DNA of 9,945 nucleotides from Clostridiales bacterium (lineage in GTDB: Bacteria; Bacillota; Clostridia; Christensenellales; CAG-138). Location: the NCBI GenBank assembly GCA_031270585.1, contig JAISXK010000049.1, positions 1-9,945 of the forward strand. The letters are read 5' to 3'. Both the position numbers and the translations under genes were made by a program. Positions 1 to 7,462 of this stretch are shown piece by piece. Below the pieces are notes generated by a model. That model saw nothing but the letters and a program-made list of their open reading frames with translations, searched no databases and had not been told where the DNA came from. Within the stretch, counting starts at the first letter, position 1. The number at the start of each line of letters is the position of its first letter.

Positions 1-12
1 GGGGAAACACAG

Positions 13-1932
13 ATGAGAAAACACACTTTTAAAAGGGCCGGCGCGATATTGAGTATAGGCGCGTTGCTTATGCTTTTGGCGCCGCCGGCTTATGCCGTGA
101 GCGCTATTACCGCTACCCCAAGCGGCCCCATCGTGTTTGCGCCCCAGAGTGAAGGGTATATCGGCGTGTCGCCGGAGGAGATCAAAATTAAAAACGACCT
201 ATCGGCAACCACCACCACGGCGGCCTTTTCCGTTACCATTGCCGGCACAAACAGCGCCGCCTTTACCTTTACAACCACGCCGCCAACATCCCTTGCCCCG
301 AACGAGGAGCAATCGGTATATGTGTACCCGGTGACCGGTCTGGCGCCGGGGGTATATACTGCGGAGGTATTGATAACGGATACGGGCATTGCGCCTGTCC
401 GCGTACCCCTGTCGTTTACGGTGAACCCGGTTTCGCCGGTTGACATAAGCTATCAAAACCCGACACCGCCGACGCATGACTTTGGCGAAGCCATGTTCGC
501 CTATGTTTCGCCCAACAGCCTGCAAGTGGTCATAAAAAACGATGACACGTCATTTACCGCGTGCAATATAGCCGCAAACTTTACCGGGGCTAACGCGAGC
601 GCCTTTATGGCGATCGGCCTGCCGACGGATATCGCCCCAAGCAGTACGGCCACGGTTACCATAAAACCTGTGCAAAGCCTTGCCGTGGGCGCGTACGAGG
701 CCACGCTCACGATAGGGGGCAGCAACACAAACGCGCTTGCGACAATCTCGCTAAGCTTTCGCGTAACGGACGCGGGCGACAGGATTACCTCTTTCTATAT
801 CAACGGCTATCCTTCGCAATACGCCACCATCAACCACGCCACAAGAAGCATTGAGCTTGTGTTGCCCTACGGCACGCCGTTAAACGCGCTCGTGCCCATA
901 TTCACGCTCTCGAGCGGCGCCAGCTGCACGCCGCCATCGGGAGCGGCATGCGATTTTTCCAACTCCGTCAACGTTCCGGTGGAGTTCGCGGTGCAGCCTG
1001 CGGCGGGCTCTACGCCGGTACGCTATTACGCAAGGGTTCAGGCTTCCCTGTTGTCTTCAGCTAAGGAAATAACAAGCTTTGTTGTACCCAATATGCTAAA
1101 CAGCGCCATCATCAATCATACGACCCGCACCATTGCCCTTACCGTGCCTTACGGCACGCCGGTATACGGGCTCGTACCCTCCATTACGGTATCCAGCGGC
1201 GCTGTGCTTGATAACTATATGGCCGGCGCGGCGTATGATTTTACCTACCCGGTCGATTTTACCGTAAGGGCGCAGGATAACAGCACCGCGACGTATTCCG
1301 TAACCGTGAACGTGCAAAATTATGTGGATAACTATGCCAGCCGCACGCTGACCGACAGCCTGACCGGCACGCGCGTATACGGCGCGCGCATCCATACGAG
1401 CGCTACGCTAAGCGTTGTGGAAAACTCGCTGCACGCGCCGGGCAGTTGCGCGGCCTGCGACGGCATACGCGCCTATATGGCAAGCGGCGCCGTTATAAAG
1501 GCGTATAATATTGAACTGACGCAGGGGTTTGAAGGCAGCGTGCAGGTGAGCATACCCGTAGGTTCCGCCTACAACGGGCAAGTGCTGACCATACTGCACT
1601 GCCTCAACAGGCAACCGGAATTTAACCAGGAAATTGTGCAAAACGGCATGATCACCGGCACGTACAGCGCGCTTTCGCCGTTTGCCGTGCTCAACTCCAT
1701 CTATACGACGACGCCGTTTACCCCCGTTTACACCACGACAGGCAACGGCGCCACAAACGTGGTTGACACCGGCAGCGCCGGCGGCGGATCGATCCCCCCC
1801 AAGACGGACGATAAGCAAATGTTTGTGCTTTCAGGCATACTTGTGGCGACGGGAGCGTTGCTTTGCGCGGTGTTCTGCACAAAGCACGTGCTCGACAGGC
1901 GGCAGGCGAAAAAGCAATCGGCAAAAGCCTAA
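13..1932 (+). CDS. Secreted, membrane-anchored surface protein with tandem ASH-like and DUF5018-like repeats
   Basis: The 639-aa product is exported and probably held at the cell surface; its ligand is unknown. Residues 1-28 form a signal peptide: basic start MRKHTFKR, a hydrophobic core, and a likely cut after AYA. Two related beta-rich repeats follow (about 31-138 and 143-252). They share an IKND motif, a (S/P)xAFxx(T/I) stretch, 'LAPG/AVGxYxA' and a final 'LSF' strand, resembling ASPM/SPD-2/Hydin-like Ig folds. Next are two repeats with ITSF, INH(A/T)TR, 'PYGTP' and 'LVP' motifs (about 257-343 and 352-435), resembling DUF5018 modules. A further module (436-562) ends in 'LSPFAVL', as in many surface proteins. 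A Thr/Gly-rich linker leads to PPKTDD (595-600), a membrane helix (603-623) and a basic tail, the layout of a sortase signal but lacking LPxTG. The ATG at 13 follows GGGG at 1-4. Domain names are from pattern recognition; surface location is well supported. Confidence 0.85.
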   Translation: MRKHTFKRAGAILSIGALLMLLAPPAYAVSAITATPSGPIVFAPQSEGYIGVSPEEIKIKNDLSATTTTAAFSVTIAGTNSAAFTFTTTPPTSLAPNEEQSVYVYPVTGLAPGVYTAEVLITDTGIAPVRVPLSFTVNPVSPVDISYQNPTPPTHDFGEAMFAYVSPNSLQVVIKNDDTSFTACNIAANFTGANASAFMAIGLPTDIAPSSTATVTIKPVQSLAVGAYEATLTIGGSNTNALATISLSFRVTDAGDRITSFYINGYPSQYATINHATRSIELVLPYGTPLNALVPIFTLSSGASCTPPSGAACDFSNSVNVPVEFAVQPAAGSTPVRYYARVQASLLSSAKEITSFVVPNMLNSAIINHTTRTIALTVPYGTPVYGLVPSITVSSGAVLDNYMAGAAYDFTYPVDFTVRAQDNSTATYSVTVNVQNYVDNYASRTLTDSLTGTRVYGARIHTSATLSVVENSLHAPGSCAACDGIRAYMASGAVIKAYNIELTQGFEGSVQVSIPVGSAYNGQVLTILHCLNRQPEFNQEIVQNGMITGTYSALSPFAVLNSIYTTTPFTPVYTTTGNGATNVVDTGSAGGGSIPPKTDDKQMFVLSGILVATGALLCAVFCTKHVLDRRQAKKQSAKA

Positions 1933-2570
1933 CGAAGCTTTTTGGGTGTTTTAGCCTCAGGCAAGCTCCCGTACACGCGCCCGTTTGGCCGGGGGGCGGT
2001 TCGCTTTTTGGGCGTTACGCACAAAAGCGATATGCCGCACAGGCAAACGGCGCAAATTTGCGTATCGAACGCCACCGGGCCGCCAAAGGTTAATACGGCG
2101 TAGCCAAACGCGCGCAATTCCATGCCCGCCTCATACAACGACATGAAAAGGGGAGAAAGCGCAGCTAAAGTTAAGCCCGTCGCGGGAACCGAACGAAAAA
2201 ACAGCGCGAAGGGCAGGCAAGTGAGCGCCAGAAGCAGACCGGGCTCAATAAACCCGGCGGCGTATATGCCGATAAGCCTGTTCGCAAGGGCCATCAGCGC
2301 GCCCGTTATGGAGGATAGCGCGAACGCGAGCGCGAGGTTTGGCGTATCTACCTCGGTAATCGCGCCGATGCCGACGCAAAACGCCAGCGCGGCGGGGTTG
2401 ATGGTGAGTTCCGGCGTGACCGATACCGGAAAGGCGTTTAAAAGTAGCGTAAGCAGCATAAGCGCGGCCACCGGCCGCGCCCGCGCGCGCAGCAGGTTTA
2501 GCGGGCCGCGCAAAGCGCCCGTTACGCCCAATATAAACAAACACCACAGCAATACTATACCAAGCCGCAT
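1929..2570 (-). CDS. Multi-pass integral membrane protein of unknown function
   Basis: The 213-aa product is strongly hydrophobic, with about six predicted membrane segments (roughly residues 3-21, 32-49, 57-73, 77-98, 107-126 and 130-147) and a possible seventh at 170-186. It ends in a basic cytosolic-looking tail rich in Pro, Lys and Arg. I do not recognise the family and see no catalytic motif. The frame stays open upstream to 2786, but that would enter recD2. The ATG at 2570 is preferred because it directly starts the first membrane segment and follows a run of AGGGGGG three bases upstream; in-frame ATGs at 2588 and 2597 are alternatives. The gene is divergent from recD2 and converges on the surface-protein gene, overlapping it by 4 nt. 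Codon and base use match the neighbouring chromosomal genes, so it looks native. A transport or envelope role is only a guess. Confidence 0.6.
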   Translation of the reverse strand: MRLGIVLLWCLFILGVTGALRGPLNLLRARARPVAALMLLTLLLNAFPVSVTPELTINPAALAFCVGIGAITEVDTPNLALAFALSSITGALMALANRLIGIYAAGFIEPGLLLALTCLPFALFFRSVPATGLTLAALSPLFMSLYEAGMELRAFGYAVLTFGGPVAFDTQICAVCLCGISLLCVTPKKRTAPRPNGRVYGSLPEAKTPKKLR

Positions 2571-2592
2571 GGGCCCCCCTGAAAACATATTG

Positions 2593-2617
2593 ATCATAGC
2601 ATGCCCAAAACGGGCAT
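2593..2617. promoter_or_regulatory. Palindrome beside a possible minus-strand -10 box, upstream of the membrane-protein gene
   Basis: ATGCCC (2601-2606) and GGGCAT (2612-2617) form a perfect 6-bp inverted repeat around AAAAC. Immediately next to it, TATGAT lies on the minus strand at 2598-2593 and could be a -10 box for the membrane-protein gene. No convincing -35 box is visible. An operator overlapping the promoter is possible but not shown. Confidence 0.3.
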
Positions 2618-2690
2618 TATTAAGCCCCGGCATATATGGAATTGATGGAAAAAGGCGGGTTAGACGAAGACGCGCCTTGTATTTGGGGTA

Positions 2691-2719
2691 GTTACACCGG
2701 CCGCCGCGTGCGGTATACT
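2691..2719 (+). promoter_or_regulatory. Candidate sigma-A-type promoter for recD2-comF
   Basis: GTTACA (2691-2696) resembles a -35 box (4 of 6 matches to TTGACA). It lies 17 bp before TATACT (2714-2719), a 5 of 6 match to the -10 consensus. Transcription would start near 2726, giving a leader of about 40 nt before the recD2 start. It is the only well-spaced promoter seen in this divergent gap. Confidence 0.5.
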
Positions 2720-2765
2720 TAAACATATAGGGCGGAAACGGCAAACCTGTAAAATGAGGAGCGTT

Positions 2766-4973
2766 ATGCAAGAAATCACCGGCCAAATCAACCGCATCAT
2801 ATTCCGCAACGAAGAAAACGGCTGGACGGTGCTGGAACTGATAGATGAAACGGGCGAAGAGATTACGGCGGTGGGCACGCTGCCGCTTTGCGCGCCCGGC
2901 GAGCGGGTGGAATTATGCGGCGTCTATGTGGAGCACCACAGCTATGGCCGCCAGTTTAAGGCGCAAAGCTGCGTTTCGCTTGCGCCGGCCAGTCTGGAAG
3001 CGCTTACAAGCTATCTAAGCAGCGGGCTTATCAAGGGCGTGGGCGCCGCCACGGCGCGCGCCATTGTGGAGCATTTTGGAATGGATACGCTATCCGTGCT
3101 GGAAAACGATCCGGCGCGCCTGCTGGAAATTTCGGGTATCGGCCGCGCGCGGGCGGATACTATTAAACAATCCTTCTTTGAACAGCGCGCTATGCGCGAT
3201 GTGGTGATGCGCCTGCAGGGGTATGGCATTACCGTGCGGCAGGCCATGCAGCTTTACCAATTGTATGGCGCGGCCTCGGCTATACGCGTGGAGGAAGATC
3301 CTTACAGTCTCGTGCAGGACGTGGAGGGCATAGGCTTTAAGACGGCCGATATGATAGCCATGCGCGTGGGGGTGGAGCAAAACGCGCGGCAGCGCCTGCG
3401 CGCGGGCGTTACCTGTATGCTGCTATGGGCCCGGCAGGAGGGCCACACCTATCTGCCGCGGGATGTGCTGCTGCGGGGCGCTATGGATATGCTGTCGGCG
3501 GACCCTGTGCTGGTGGAGGAAGCGCTGGACGAGCTGATTATAGACGGGTCGTTGCACTATACCGCAGTGGGAGACGGCGACGCCGTATATCTGCGCGCGC
3601 TTTACCGTATGGAGGCCGGCTGCGCGGCAAAACTGCTGGAATTAAACCGGCAGCCCGTCTGCGACGCCACCATCGATATGGGCATGGAGCTGCAATCACT
3701 GGAGCGCGGCCTTGCTATTAAGCTCGCGCCGCAGCAGCGCGAGGCCGTGCTGCAGGGGCTTGCTTCTGGCGCCATGGTGATTACCGGAGGGCCCGGCACA
3801 GGAAAAACCACCATCATTCAATTTATACTGCACATTATGCAGCGGCTGGGGCTGAATTTCGCGCTGTGCGCGCCCACGGGCCGCGCCGCCAGGCGCATGG
3901 CCGAAGCCACCGGGTTTGAAGGCTGCACCATACACAGGCTGCTGGAATACGGCGGCGAGGGGCGATCCGCTTTTACCCGCAATGAGGAGAACCCGCTCTT
4001 CTTTGATATGGTGGTGGTGGATGAGATGAGCATGGTGGATCTGCCGCTGTTTTTTGCGTTGCTGCGCGCTTTGCCCGACGGCACGCGGCTTGTGATGGTG
4101 GGCGACGCCGACCAATTGCCGCCCGTGGGCGCCGGCACGGTGCTGCACGACATCATACAAAGCGGGCTTGTGAACGTGGTGCGGCTCACGGAAATTTACC
4201 GCCAGGCCGACCGCGGCAATATCGCCAAAAACGCGCGCCGCATCAACGAAGGGAAAGCGCCGCTGATGGAGGCGGAAGGGGATTTCATGTTTGTGCCCTG
4301 CTCCACGCAGGAACAGACCGCGCGGGAGGTGATACGTATATGCGCAAGCGGCAGCTACGCGGGGGACGCGTACAGGGATATACAGGTGCTTTCGCCCATG
4401 AAGAAGGGTGTGCTGGGCGTGCAGGCCATGAACGCGCGTATACAGCACGCGCTTAACCCGCCGGCGCCGCATAAGGCTGAGCGGGAGCATCTGGACAATA
4501 TATTCCGCGAAGGCGATAAGGTGATGCAGGTAAAGAACAACTATAGAATCGAATGGCTGCGCACGGGCGCCAACGGCGACGCGGAATTGGGTGCTGGCGT
4601 ATACAACGGCGACCTGGGCGTGATTACGCGTATAGACCCCATAGAGCAATCGCTCGATATACTCTTTGACGACGAGCGGCAGGCCAGCTATACGTTTACG
4701 CAGTTGGATGAATTGGGGCTGGCGTATTGCATATCCATACACAAAAGCCAGGGCAGCGAGTTCCCGCTGGTCGTGCTGCCCATATTCAGCGGCCCGCCCG
4801 TATTGATGACGCGAAACCTCCTGTATACCGCCGTAACGCGCGCCCGCACGCAGGTGATACTGCTGGGCAGCTACAACGGCGTTATGCAGATGGTGGCCAA
4901 CAGGCGCATGCGCAAACGCTACAGCGCCTTATGGGCGCAGATGCAGGCCCTGGCCGCAGCGTTGACGCCATGA
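2766..4973 (+). CDS. recD2: RecD2-type ATP-dependent 5'-3' DNA helicase (RecD/TraA family)
   Basis: The 735-aa product is a superfamily 1B helicase. RecD2 proteins act without RecB and RecC and are linked to DNA repair and replication-fork maintenance. The N-terminal OB-like region and a helix-hairpin-helix part (with 'GLIKGVGAATA', 'EISGIGRARA' and 'DVEGIGFKTAD') are typical of RecD2 and absent from short RecD. Helicase motifs, numbered from the start chosen here, are: Walker A GGPGTGKTT (341-349), APTGRAA (369-375), Walker B VVVDEMSM (416-423), GDADQLPPVG (446-455), LTEIYRQ (474-480), motif V with SIHKSQGSEF (about 657-666) and TAVTRAR (about 688-694). Length and motif order are those of the full family, with nothing missing. 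The frame opens at 2754, but the ATG at 2766 is preferred because TGAGGA (2755-2760) sits 5 nt ahead of it. The stop overlaps the comF start as ATGA, so the two genes are probably co-transcribed and translationally coupled. Confidence 0.95.
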   Translation: MQEITGQINRIIFRNEENGWTVLELIDETGEEITAVGTLPLCAPGERVELCGVYVEHHSYGRQFKAQSCVSLAPASLEALTSYLSSGLIKGVGAATARAIVEHFGMDTLSVLENDPARLLEISGIGRARADTIKQSFFEQRAMRDVVMRLQGYGITVRQAMQLYQLYGAASAIRVEEDPYSLVQDVEGIGFKTADMIAMRVGVEQNARQRLRAGVTCMLLWARQEGHTYLPRDVLLRGAMDMLSADPVLVEEALDELIIDGSLHYTAVGDGDAVYLRALYRMEAGCAAKLLELNRQPVCDATIDMGMELQSLERGLAIKLAPQQREAVLQGLASGAMVITGGPGTGKTTIIQFILHIMQRLGLNFALCAPTGRAARRMAEATGFEGCTIHRLLEYGGEGRSAFTRNEENPLFFDMVVVDEMSMVDLPLFFALLRALPDGTRLVMVGDADQLPPVGAGTVLHDIIQSGLVNVVRLTEIYRQADRGNIAKNARRINEGKAPLMEAEGDFMFVPCSTQEQTAREVIRICASGSYAGDAYRDIQVLSPMKKGVLGVQAMNARIQHALNPPAPHKAEREHLDNIFREGDKVMQVKNNYRIEWLRTGANGDAELGAGVYNGDLGVITRIDPIEQSLDILFDDERQASYTFTQLDELGLAYCISIHKSQGSEFPLVVLPIFSGPPVLMTRNLLYTAVTRARTQVILLGSYNGVMQMVANRRMRKRYSALWAQMQALAAALTP

Positions 4974-5620
4974 GACGGGCGCTTGGTTATATAGCGGATG
5001 GGTTTCTTGACGCGCTTTTCCCGCCGGACGCGGTGTGCTTTGTGTGCGGCATGGAGGCAAGGCTTGACGAATACCCGGCCTGCCCCGGATGCGCGGCCGC
5101 GTTGCGGCAAGCCGCCAAATTAGCCGGCGCGCGCAAGCTGCAAGGCGTTACGGACGTGTACGCGGCGCTTGCATATAATGAAACCATGCGGGCGGTCATA
5201 CACCGGCTCAAGTACCGGGGGGAAAGATGGCTTGCCCGCCCGCTTGCGGGGTTGATACGGCTGCCGGAGGGCCGCGTGGCGGATGTGATCGTGCCGGTGC
5301 CGCTGCACGAACAAAGGCGGCGGGAGCGCGGCTACAACCAAAGCGCGCTTATCGCGAGGGCGCTTGGCGCGCGCGTGGCTTTGCCGGTGGATGAGGGAGC
5401 GCTATATAGGGTGCGCGCCACGCAATCGCAATCTCAACTGAGCAAGCCCCTGCGCGCGCAAAACGTGCTTGGCGCGTTTGCCGCCCAAAATGTCGCCGGG
5501 AAAACCATATTGCTGGTGGACGACGTGATTACAACCGGCAGCACCCTAGAAGCGTGCGCCGGCGCGTTGAAGGGCGCTTACGCGAAGGCCGTTTTCGCGG
5601 CGGGCGTTTGCAGCGCATGA
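4970..5620 (+). CDS. comF: ComF family phosphoribosyltransferase-like competence protein
   Basis: The 216-aa product belongs to the ComF/GntX group. ComFC in Bacillus is needed for taking up transforming DNA and is thought to act with the ComFA ATPase in the cytosol at the membrane; no comFA is present here. A four-cysteine zinc-binding element lies at the N-terminus (Cys23, Cys26, Cys38, Cys41). 'VPVPLHEQRRRERGYNQS' (108-125) and 'QSQLSKPLRAQNVLGAF' (154-170) are ComF signature segments. The PRPP-binding motif LLVDDVITTGST spans about 181-192, with both acidic residues and the TTGST loop intact. The frame is open from 4727, but the ATG at 4970 is preferred: it overlaps the recD2 stop as ATGA and gives the normal family length. 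Pairing with a repair helicase fits processing of incoming DNA, which is inference. The PRPP motif does not reveal whether it is an active enzyme. Confidence 0.93.
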   Translation: MRRALGYIADGFLDALFPPDAVCFVCGMEARLDEYPACPGCAAALRQAAKLAGARKLQGVTDVYAALAYNETMRAVIHRLKYRGERWLARPLAGLIRLPEGRVADVIVPVPLHEQRRRERGYNQSALIARALGARVALPVDEGALYRVRATQSQSQLSKPLRAQNVLGAFAAQNVAGKTILLVDDVITTGSTLEACAGALKGAYAKAVFAAGVCSA

Positions 5621-5690
5621 TACGGTTTATACTATCCCGCGATGATCAGCGTGAACGGGTTTTGGCTTTATATTTGTCGCACGTCGCCCG

Positions 5691-5727
5691 GCCGCCGCGT
5701 ATGTGGCGCTCGGCTTTATTTTTATTC
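5691..5727 (+). terminator. Possible imperfect rho-independent terminator after comF
   Basis: GCCG (5691-5694) can pair with CGGC (5711-5714), with partial inner pairing around GTAT. The stem is followed by the T-rich stretch CTTTATTTTTATT. The stem is imperfect, so this is only a candidate. It lies in the 170-bp gap between the converging comF and recombinase genes, where I see no other supported feature. Confidence 0.35.
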
Positions 5728-5790
5728 AAAACAAGGCGCGCGTCGCGGGCAAGCGCAGGGTTGATAAACAAGAGACGCTCTGCGACATCT

Positions 5791-7326
5791 TTATGTACGG
5801 TAGATGTTTAATAGAACGGATTCATCCAGCCCGATATCCGTGAGCAATTTCAGGTAGATGGCAACGTTGTGCGCTTCGTCCACCTTGATGCGCTCGATTA
5901 GCCGGGAGAGCAGCGCGTTGGAGATGATGTCGTTCTGCACCAGCCTGTCGATATCCTTGAATGTTTCAGTGAGTGCATTGTGCAGCAGGTCGCTTTTGCT
6001 GATGTTGCGCTTGACCAGCTCCAATTCTTCGGCCAGGCGGTCGAGCTTTTCACCATTCTCATCATGAAAGGCCCTTAGTTCGTCCATGGAGATGATGTCC
6101 TCGCGAAAGAGCTGAAGATTTTTTTCCCGCTCCTTACGCAGCTTATTGAGCGCGGCGCTGAGTTCCTGCGCGGACTTCTGGTTATCGTCTTTGGCCTTAT
6201 ACTGTTTCTTAAACTCGGCCAGGATATGGTCGATGGTTTTGGGCCTGTCCTTTACCAGCGCGGCAAAATACGCCCGTATGGAATTTAAAAGCTCCTGCTC
6301 GTCGATGACGGTGTTGTTGGCGCAGCTGTCCACGCCGTTGGCGTTGCGGCCGGTGCAAATCCATTTGACGTAAGTTTCCTTGTACGTACGCACCTGCCGC
6401 CGAAAGGAAGCGCCGCAGCAGGTGCAGCGGATCAGCTTGCTGAACACATGCTTGTCGCTGCTGCGCTCCCCCGTGATGCGGAAGGTTTCCTTGCGCTCGC
6501 ATAGCAGGCGACGCGCCCTGTCGAACACACTTTTGTCGATGATGGCGAGTTCCGGCCGCTCCACTACCATCCATTCTTCCTCGGGCTTGTCCTTGCGCTG
6601 CCCGGTGAGGAAGTCGGAAACCTCCTGCTTACCGTTGATGATTTTGCCGATGTAGATGCGGTTGGTCAAAACACGGCACACGGTGGTCTGCGTCCAGTTG
6701 CAATCCCGCTTGGTCTTGACGCCCTCCCGGTTCAATTCCATGGCGATCTTGTTCGCGCCCTTGTTGTCGTTGACATAGGCGGCGAATATGCGGCGCACCA
6801 CGGCGGCCTCTTCTGCATTGATGTGCAGGTTAAAGTAGTCGTCCGGGATTTTATCATAGCCGTATACGATATTGGGCACACGCCCGCGCTCCATATTGAC
6901 CCGCTTGCCAAATTTCACGCGCTTGCTTGTATTGGCGCTTTCCTCTTGCGCCATGGCGGAGAGAAGCGTCAACATGAACTCAGAGCTGTCCGAGGTGGTT
7001 TGGTCGTAGTTGACGAATACCACGGTGATGCCCAACGCCTTCATCTTGCGGATGCTGGTGAGGAAATCCACCGTGTTGCGCGCAAGGCGGGAGACATCCT
7101 TGATGAGGACGATGTCGAACAGGCCCCGGTTGGCGTCGCTGAGCAGCTTCAAAAGCTGTGCGCGGTTGCGCATTTTGGTGCCGCTTTTGCCCTCGTCGGC
7201 GTAGATATGTACGAGGTTGTAATCGTTCCGTTTGGCAAACTCCGTGAAGAATTGCTGCTGGGCGGCGAGGCTGTCCAGCTGCTCCTCTTTGTTGGTGGAA
7301 ACACGGCAATAGGCAACTGCGCGCAT
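5791..7326 (-). CDS. Large serine recombinase (site-specific integrase/transposase type)
   Basis: The 511-aa product cuts and joins DNA at attachment sites, as in phages, conjugative elements and Tn4451-like transposons. An N-terminal resolvase domain (about 1-140) carries the nucleophile Ser10 in 'YCRVSTNKEEQ', conserved Arg8, and 'VSRLARN' (78-84) with Arg80 and Arg83. A 'Recombinase' DNA-binding domain follows (about 155-275; 'YGYDKIP', 'GVKTKRDCNWTQTTV'). A zinc ribbon has Cys301, Cys304, Cys324 and Cys335. A long charged coiled-coil stretch (about 385-445) leads to a C-terminal tail. All expected parts are present, so it is probably functional. The ATG at 7326 has AAAGGAG (7339-7333) 6 nt ahead. 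It converges on comF across 170 bp, a position typical of a recombinase at the end of an integrated element. No directionality factor is recognised nearby, although the 60-aa gene at 9349-9531 has unknown function. Confidence 0.95.
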   Translation of the reverse strand: MRAVAYCRVSTNKEEQLDSLAAQQQFFTEFAKRNDYNLVHIYADEGKSGTKMRNRAQLLKLLSDANRGLFDIVLIKDVSRLARNTVDFLTSIRKMKALGITVVFVNYDQTTSDSSEFMLTLLSAMAQEESANTSKRVKFGKRVNMERGRVPNIVYGYDKIPDDYFNLHINAEEAAVVRRIFAAYVNDNKGANKIAMELNREGVKTKRDCNWTQTTVCRVLTNRIYIGKIINGKQEVSDFLTGQRKDKPEEEWMVVERPELAIIDKSVFDRARRLLCERKETFRITGERSSDKHVFSKLIRCTCCGASFRRQVRTYKETYVKWICTGRNANGVDSCANNTVIDEQELLNSIRAYFAALVKDRPKTIDHILAEFKKQYKAKDDNQKSAQELSAALNKLRKEREKNLQLFREDIISMDELRAFHDENGEKLDRLAEELELVKRNISKSDLLHNALTETFKDIDRLVQNDIISNALLSRLIERIKVDEAHNVAIYLKLLTDIGLDESVLLNIYRT

Positions 7327-7359
7327 GGGATGCTCCTTTCTGCGCTCTGTAACACCTAT

Positions 7360-7389
7360 ATTTTATCTGAAATAGTATGGAGAAGTAAA
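7360..7389 (-). promoter_or_regulatory. Candidate promoter for the serine recombinase
   Basis: On the minus strand, TTTACT (7389-7384) precedes TAAAAT (7365-7360) with an 18-bp spacer. The -10 box matches consensus in 5 of 6 positions, while the -35 box is weaker (4 of 6). It gives a leader of about 27 nt to the ATG at 7326. It lies back to back with the plus-strand promoter at 7413-7440. Confidence 0.4.
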
Positions 7390-7412
7390 GGAAAACAACT
7401 TTCATACAATTC

Positions 7413-7440
7413 TTGTGCGTCCCGTGCTTTTGGGTATAAT
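7413..7440 (+). promoter_or_regulatory. Promoter of the truncated ATPase gene, reading antisense into the SWIM gene
   Basis: A perfect TATAAT (7435-7440) is preceded at 16 bp by TTGTGC (7413-7418), which keeps the TTG core of a -35 box. GGAG at 7449-7452 then lies 10 nt ahead of the ATG at 7463. The gene it served is reduced to a stub, so any transcript would continue antisense through the 3' end of the SWIM gene. Confidence 0.55.
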
Positions 7441-7462
7441 AAATGCGTGGAGAATACACTTT

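Noticed and set aside
2122..2691. Plus-strand open frame of 189 codons opposite the membrane-protein gene
   Set aside because: It is rich in Arg/Ser/Ala without structure, whereas the opposite strand encodes clear membrane segments.
3696..4742. Long minus-strand open frame of 348 codons opposite recD2
   Set aside because: It lies fully antisense to a clear helicase gene, is rich in His/Arg as expected for a GC-rich shadow frame, and has no recognisable motif.
5554..5811. Plus-strand open frame after comF, continuing to 5811
   Set aside because: It overlaps the end of comF and the recombinase, is very Arg/Ser-rich, and shows no domain or convincing ribosome binding site.
5643..5841. Start-less plus-strand frame that looks partly protein-like, including 'VDKQETLCDIFMYGR'
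   Set aside because: It faintly recalls an AbiEi segment or a gene remnant, but it has no start, crosses into the recombinase gene, and the likeness is too short to support.
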